Positions 58,151-64,000 of a DNA stretch of 64,000 nt are shown piece after piece; the stretch's first letter is position 1, and each line of letters begins with the position of its first letter. The notes beneath the pieces are model-generated. The model was not told the DNA's origin, ran no database searches, and worked only from the letters and a program-made list of their open reading frames with translations. This DNA comes from Synanceia verrucosa. Taxonomy: Eukaryota; Chordata; Actinopteri; Perciformes; Synanceiidae. The DNA lies in the NCBI GenBank assembly GCA_029721515.1, contig CM056552.1, forward strand, positions 14,099,001-14,163,000, in the 5' to 3' direction. The position numbers and the translations under genes were made by a program.

Positions 58151-60950
58151 AGATAACTATGTGAGACGTTTCACATAGATTTAAGAAAAGCTTAAAAATG
58201 GTGAGATTTTGTGTATTTAAAGAGAGCTGTCACAAAAATGTTGCGGTTAAAAGAAGAGGTAAACATATTGTCATTAAAGGCAATGCACTCTAGTTTATAA
58301 AAAATATACCCTAGTTTATCAAATATGAATATTTTTTCAATGATAGTCATTAGAATAGCTTCAGGTTTCTGGACAGAAAACAAGCAATTTGCAGATCAAT
58401 AAAACAATAGGCAGACTAATTGAAGACCATTTTCAGGCACCCAATGCTGCATATCAATTCATACAATAAGCTCCTTTGTTGCTCTTAAAACAGTTTCAGT
58501 GTTCAGATCTCCAAATGAACACAACAGTACTGTGACTAAATTCCTCTGCAGCACATCAGGCCTCGACATGCACAGATGACGTGAGGTCAGACAAAGAAAA
58601 CTCAACGGATGTGTATCAAAATTTCAGAGGTAAAAAACACAATTTGTGAGCGCATCACTGGCGATGCGTATGAAATTGTAGACACAGACAAAAGTGCAAC
58701 AGAGCAGAGGACATCAAGTCCTTGAACAATGGTAGATGGAGGGGAGCGTTTCAATTGTTGTATTTTATTGGCCACTTTGCAGCTCAGACAGGATAAAAGC
58801 CTGTCAGCAACACCTGCTTGTATAAGCGCACGTTTTAATTTACTGTCTGCACCCACGCTGAACGAATGCAACAGCTATTTGATATTTGATGTAACTGCAG
58901 CATTTTTTTGAAACGCAGATGAATCAAAGAAGTTGTGAGAAACAAACCCCCAAAACTCTCAGCCTGGTGTCAAACTGAATTTCAATTCATGACTGTCTCT
59001 GTTTTAATCAGCTCCATGAAAACTTTTTCAAAGGCCTACAGTAGGGTTTTACCTCAGAAACAAACTCTTACTGTACGTTGCTTGCTTTTATGATGAGCCT
59101 AGTAACAAATAAATACTGTCGGGTGCTTTTTCAAACCTGCTTCGCTTGATTATGGGAATGTGTTTGCATCAGCTCAGATCCTGCACGTGTCAGCCATTGT
59201 TTATCTCTTTTTTTTTTAATTCTCACTGACTCATCATTGTACCTTGAATGCTGAGGCTGGTATACTTTTTCGGACATGCGTAGGCTTAGTCACTGCTATA
59301 TCATTATTTATAAAGGCCACTTTGGGAATGTTCCTATGTATTTATGAGTCTGAATTAGTCAGAAACGTGGAGCTCGAGATAGTCGGAGTCCCCAAGATTC
59401 ATTGTTGCTGACGGTCTTTAAAACTTAAACAACGTAAGAAAGCTTTCATGATCCCTGGAGAAATGGTCGTGGCTGTCACATCTAATGAAGAGAAGTATTA
59501 GCTAGTTTGCTTTTAATGAAGTTCTACCACATCTGAAACTCCCTCTTTTCACTTCATGCTATAATGCATGTGTATGGCCTACTTTTAGTTTCATATTTTC
59601 ATTTGAGAATGATTAATATGATGTCAATGAACACAGGAATCTTTTTTTTTTCCAAATCAGCTCATCATCAAAATTAACTTATAAAGAAAAGAGGCTTCAT
59701 ACATAAGAAATTTATCATAGTTTAACACTGCATCTTAAATGAGCTGCAGGGGACTGACCTCAACGCTAAAAACTGCAATCAAAGAGGAGGGGATCAGGAT
59801 CATCACAGCAGGGTGGAAGAAATCACATTTTAGGAAGCAAAATTTCAGTAACAAATTCCTCAAACAAGAAGAACAACCTCGAAAAAAAAAAAAAAATCTT
59901 AAAACATGCTCCACCCATACACATGAGAATATTTCCATTTAATCGCCACTTAAATGAACAGCAAGAAAGTATCGTATGCACACACTTGACAAAAGAAAAA
60001 TAACATTATTCACTATAACAAATTCATAATTAATACCAATGAAAATTAAGTGCACGTCACTAACAGAAGGAGAAGAAAAAAAATTAGCAGACAGCAATGA
60101 CATGACAATGACACTGCTATACTTGCCTCATAACGTTAGCATTGCTCTGACTGAACAAATCCATGACATTACTCACATTATGTATTAGCACGCGCAGCAA
60201 ATCTTTTTAATTTGATAAAGTGAAGCTGCAATTCCTGGCATCTGCACTCTCAAGGGAATGAACCCTTTGGGAAAACATGCCAAGTTGCCAACAACAGGAC
60301 AGGAGATCCCCTTCCAGATTTAATATTGAGGCCCAATCAAAAAAAGCCATGTTAAGACATGACTGACTGTTGGTGTGTGAGTTTCAAAAAGAAATTACAT
60401 GCTATGTGTGATCCACTAGATGTCCACATGGAAGACATAGACACACAGCAGCAGGAGCATAAATCAGGCATCTGAAACATAAAATGTGATGATAATCTGC
60501 ATGAGCCATTTGCGAAAAGTGCTGCATGCAATCTGATATATACACACTACTTCACTCGCTATATATTACAGGCTGTATAGGGGATGTCTGATAATATTGG
60601 CCCTCCAATATCAACATAATGTCTGGAAATATCGGTACTGGATTTTATAACCAATGTTCAACTGCTGTAGGCTTCAACATTTCCGAGGCCCCCTGAATGC
60701 AGCATGCAACATGTCTTTTTTTTAAAAAGCTAGCTCATCTGGTGCTTCTCTGGTTTGGAATCATTTCCTACGGATGGTAAATGTGCCATCACACATTTGC
60801 CATGATCACACATCGCAGTCATAAAGCCATATCATATCACAAATTTATTTGCACTGTTTTCTCAGTCATACCAAAGAGCAGGGTGGATTGAGCCCAGTTT
60901 ATAATTTAATGAGAGAATTATTAGCCAAGTCATGGCCTGTTATAAGACAT
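58151..60950. other. Non-coding, mostly unique stretch
   Basis: No gene is supported. A possible repeat edge with GGAAATATCGGTACTGG lies at 60575-60640. Frames at 58602-58911 and 59735-59942 oppose each other. Confidence 0.55.
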
Positions 60951-60954
60951 GATC

Positions 60955-61245
60955 AGAAAAGATAAAACTTTATTCATCTCGAGGGAAATTCTTTCACTGC
61001 ATTGCCATACACAGTAGGAAAAAGTAAGGAGGTTTAAAATTTGTAAAAAGATTTATACAGTGCAGAATAGTGCAAAAATGCAATATAGTGCAAAACTAAC
61101 AATATAAACAATATAACAGTATACAAAAACTATAAGAACATAAGATTATGTTTAATATTTCAGTTTTCCATAACTGAAGTTGGTCTTGTATTTTGCACAG
61201 AGAATGTTTCCAGGTTGCATTTATGAAAGCATGGGAATTGGGAGC
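60955..61245 (-). mobile_element. Retroelement 3' region, family A copy 2
   Basis: This is the minus-strand counterpart of 12000-12335. The plus strand starts AAGATAAAACTTTATTCATC and TCGAGGGAAATTCTTTCACT, the reverse of the family's 3' end. It continues through CAGTGCAGAATAGTGCAAAA, AACAATATAACAGTATACAA and TTTTGCACAGAGAATGTTTC. Similarity fades beyond about 61245. Confidence 0.8.
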
Positions 61246-61329
61246 AGGGATCTGTGCCACAGTGATCACAGGGCTGGAGCTGTGTTACCAAGGTCCCAAC
61301 AAACACATTCAATGTGAACTCTGACTTTT

Positions 61330-61450
61330 TTTGGAGTGTGGGTTTTGTGAGATATACTGCAGCCAGCCAGCAAGGGGCAACTGAGATGTTTTGGCTTCAC
61401 TTTTGGGGAGCTGCCATGACGTCTATTTTTAAATAAGGTCTATGATCTCT
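61330..61450 (-). repeat. Probable dispersed repeat, minus strand
   Basis: In reverse, AGTGAAGCCAAAACATCTCA, GTTGCCCCTTGCTGGCTGGC and TGCAGTATATCTCAC appear in the order of a repeat common in percomorph fish. It abuts the preceding retroelement copy. The call rests on recalled sequence. Confidence 0.45.
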
Positions 61451-64000
61451 GATTATGAATCATATGACGATCAAAACCTACTACATGATTAAATTATGGA
61501 AAATATGGTTTGTATCAAGAGAAAGGTTAGAAGACAATTTCTACACTTTAGGAATTTCTATAATATTTGTTGAAATCCTAGACAGACAGATCAGATCGTT
61601 CAAAGCTAACATCGCACAGCCCCAGTGACAGTAAACACAGCAAAATGTCATCTCATGCCTTCCTTTTCCTGAACACCACAACTGTATATTACACAACAGA
61701 ATTAACCACAGCTGTTAACAACCGAGGCCCGTCCATCTGTCCGTTCCCTGATGCCCTCCCTTCATCAGTCAGCGACTGTGTGAAGCTGTGTGTAATCAGA
61801 TTAGGCAGTGACTGGGTGACTGGGGCTTCTGCATCCACCCATCACTCCAGCCCACCGTTAGCACATCTGCGTCATGTGGAGAACCATGTGCACACTGTGA
61901 AAGAGACAGATTAAAGTGCTGAGCATTACAGCTCCCCATTTATAGTACACTAACAGGTCCTCTGCTGTCTGTGTTACCTTCACAATTAAGGAGACGCCAT
62001 GTTTAAGAGGCAATAGATGATATGAGGCATGAAAAAGTTATTAGGTTTTATAACACCATCTCTGATGATGCATTGTTTATTCAGTCATTATTACATTATA
62101 CACAGGCATTAATGAATAATTTGTGGCAGCAATGATCAAACAAGAGGAGATTATATGTGAGTAAAAAAGCTGCAATGTCAAACAGTGGTACTACAGGGAA
62201 GGCTTAAATAAAACATCATTTTCAGCAGAAAATGGCAAATATCATTAGAAGCTGTTATCCACTAAAAATATCATCATATTTTATCACCAAGCCTGATCCA
62301 AAGGGGAGATTGTATATTACATAAGACAAGAGAATGCGGTCATCAGGAATACATCTACATTTAGCGGAGCCTCGACAGTCTGCCCCTGGCTTCACTGTCA
62401 TTTATCACTGTGTCATGACTGAATCACTATCCAACAGGTCTCATCGAACGGCCTCACTTTCTGGGGCATTATATTACATGGGAAGTGGCGCAAAGTCAAA
62501 GTCGGAACAGAATGCACTTAGATTATCTCCCACTTGACAGAGAAAAGCAAGAGAGGGTGAATCCTGGAGATTCGATGTGTTGAGATAACCACAAGATGCA
62601 GAATGTGTCTTGCTGCACGGCCTCTGGGAGCAGATGTATGCTCTCCTCACCTGGTAAAGGGCTCTACATCCACTCAGATGCTGCCTGCCACAGCCCGGCC
62701 AGAACCACCATGCCTCAACCCTTAATGTCTCATTGGCATTCAGTCACACGCCTGCGGTGAGCGGCGAATGGAAAGCTTGGCGCTGGCTCGCCGCTATTAA
62801 GATTCCACAAAGCCAGCCGTTTCGTGGCCGCTACAAGCACACAGAGAATCACACAGCCAAGGAATAATAAAAAGAAATGGGGAAGCAGGGTGCCAGTCAC
62901 ACCGGCGTCACACAGAGACGGGGAAAAAGATTTTGGTGTAAAATTTGAAAGCTCTTGCTATTCATGACATTTATGGGGCAACACTTTGGTTCAATGTTCA
63001 CACTGCATTATCAGCTAATGAAAATTGTATACTTCAAGTGGCTAAATCACCAGTGTAAAAGCAAAATCACACTGGCCCCTCCGTCCCACCCTCTGTCATC
63101 TGCAAAACCACACTGTGACCACTCAATGATGAGCCAAATTACTGGCAAGCCTCCCATCGAGGACCACAGAGAGGAAGCCCCCCTCCCCAAACCGGCCCAT
63201 CGCCTCTGTCTGTTTGTCTGCCTGTGAACATCCCTCCAGAATCCTAAGCTGCTTGCTAATCACCCTTTGAAAGAGCAGACTAATTCAGATGTCAAGGCCC
63301 ATTACCTGTGAGCTGTGTAGAGGTGACCTGAGCCCCTATCCTGCAGTGATAAACACCAGTTGGAGGATATAATGCACATCTGGATAATGGGAAAGTGGGG
63401 AGTGACATGCTAGCCAAGTGTACAGTCACTGAATGCAGCTGGGGGGGGCTATGGTGCGTAGCAATCATCGTTGCATAAAGATGACGTCCTTCATGACAGC
63501 GCTGGCTGGGTCAGTCAGCCGCCGTATGGCTGCCGTGCCTGTGGTAAAATAAACAAGGCTCTCAGACCGAGGAGTGACTCCTCAGCAGCCGTCCCCTTCA
63601 ATCTTCTCTCAGACACTGACGGAGGAAAATAAACCAAAAGACAACACCCCCCCCCCAAAAAAAAAGAAAAAAGAAAACCCCACACACCCTCCCCAATTCA
63701 GCATCACATATACAGGATGTGACTGATGCACTCTGGAGGGAGAGGGCAGGGAAAGAGCAGGAGGAAGAAAAAAAAAATCACATTAGTGAGCAAGACTCAT
63801 ATTTTCAGAGCTATATCTTTTGGGGAGCTCTGAGCTCCTGTTATGATCCATTTTGATGACTACATATTTAGGGGTTTCTGTGGTTTCCAGGAGATAAAGT
63901 GATAAGGCTAAATCCATTTTTAGGATATGACCAGACACAGGGGTCATATGGCTAGTATGTGGACAACTACACAACTCTATTGCAGACATATAACAAATTT
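61451..64000. other. Non-coding stretch
   Basis: No gene is supported. The 62540-62960 part is richer in CpG than its surroundings (for example GCCTGCGGTGAGCGGCGAAT near 62751) and is not repetitive. It could be regulatory, but I see no decisive motif. Frames at 61645-61914, 62334-62537 and 62955-63227 have no domain. Confidence 0.5.
63647..63676 (+). repeat. Poly-C/poly-A junction
   Basis: About ten C residues run directly into nine A residues, then an AAAG-rich tail. The C run can form an i-motif, and its complement can form a G-quadruplex. Length here is prone to sequencing error. Confidence 0.9.

Noticed and set aside
1..64000. CRISPR array, operon, phage, plasmid or endogenous virus genes
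   Set aside because: No regularly spaced repeats with unique spacers, no compact gene runs, and no reverse transcriptase, capsid or envelope motifs in any listed frame.

Overview
This window looks like nuclear DNA from a ray-finned fish, most likely a spiny-rayed (percomorph) teleost. No species can be named. The evidence is AT-rich sequence with no long open frames, dense CA/TG, TA and AAT microsatellites, tRNA-headed SINEs with teleost-type tails, and several families of hAT-like miniature elements (MITEs) and a Tc1-like element of kinds common in fish genomes. There is no operon structure, no Shine-Dalgarno pattern, no CRISPR array and no phage or plasmid gene.

I find no intact host protein-coding gene. 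Nearly all open frames of 60-200 codons overlap each other on both strands, fall in simple repeats, or lack any recognisable domain. The only protein-coding traces I recognise are two dead transposase fragments: a BED-finger N-terminus inside a short hAT element (32189-32921) and a truncated Tc1-like transposase (about 53630-54345). The rest reads as intergenic or intronic sequence. A few stretches look like possible regulatory DNA from clustered binding-site motifs, and these are weak calls.

Layout. 1-8 kb: mostly unique DNA with decayed repeats, a G-rich island at about 5.2-5.3 kb and a minus-strand SINE at 8.08-8.40 kb. 9.5-15 kb: repeat fragments, a 3'-tail family copy at 12.0-12.3 kb and a 170-bp purine tract at 13.8-14.0 kb. 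15-23 kb: largely unique, with an unusual 9-bp inverted repeat at 15773-15800 and a TTAGGG-like repeat at 18.4 kb. 23.1-23.5 kb: a full-length SINE. 26.2-26.4 kb: a MITE with a perfect 8-bp target duplication. 32.2-32.9 kb: a hAT element with a perfect 8-bp target duplication. 33.6-34.9 kb: a direct-inverted-direct rearrangement that looks like recent replication template switching. 38.4-38.9 kb: a long palindromic element carrying CCAAT motifs in both arms. 49.0-49.6 kb: one MITE inserted into another copy of the same family. 51.7-52.0 kb: another copy of that family. 53.3-54.6 kb: the Tc1 relic running into a large TA-rich satellite. 60.9-61.5 kb: a second copy of the 12-kb tail family, in the opposite orientation.

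No new multi-gene system is visible. The most informative content is structural: the 33.6-34.9 kb rearrangement, the two elements with intact target duplications, and the nested MITE. Repeat family assignments rest on recalled consensus features and on matches between copies within this window, not on a database search.
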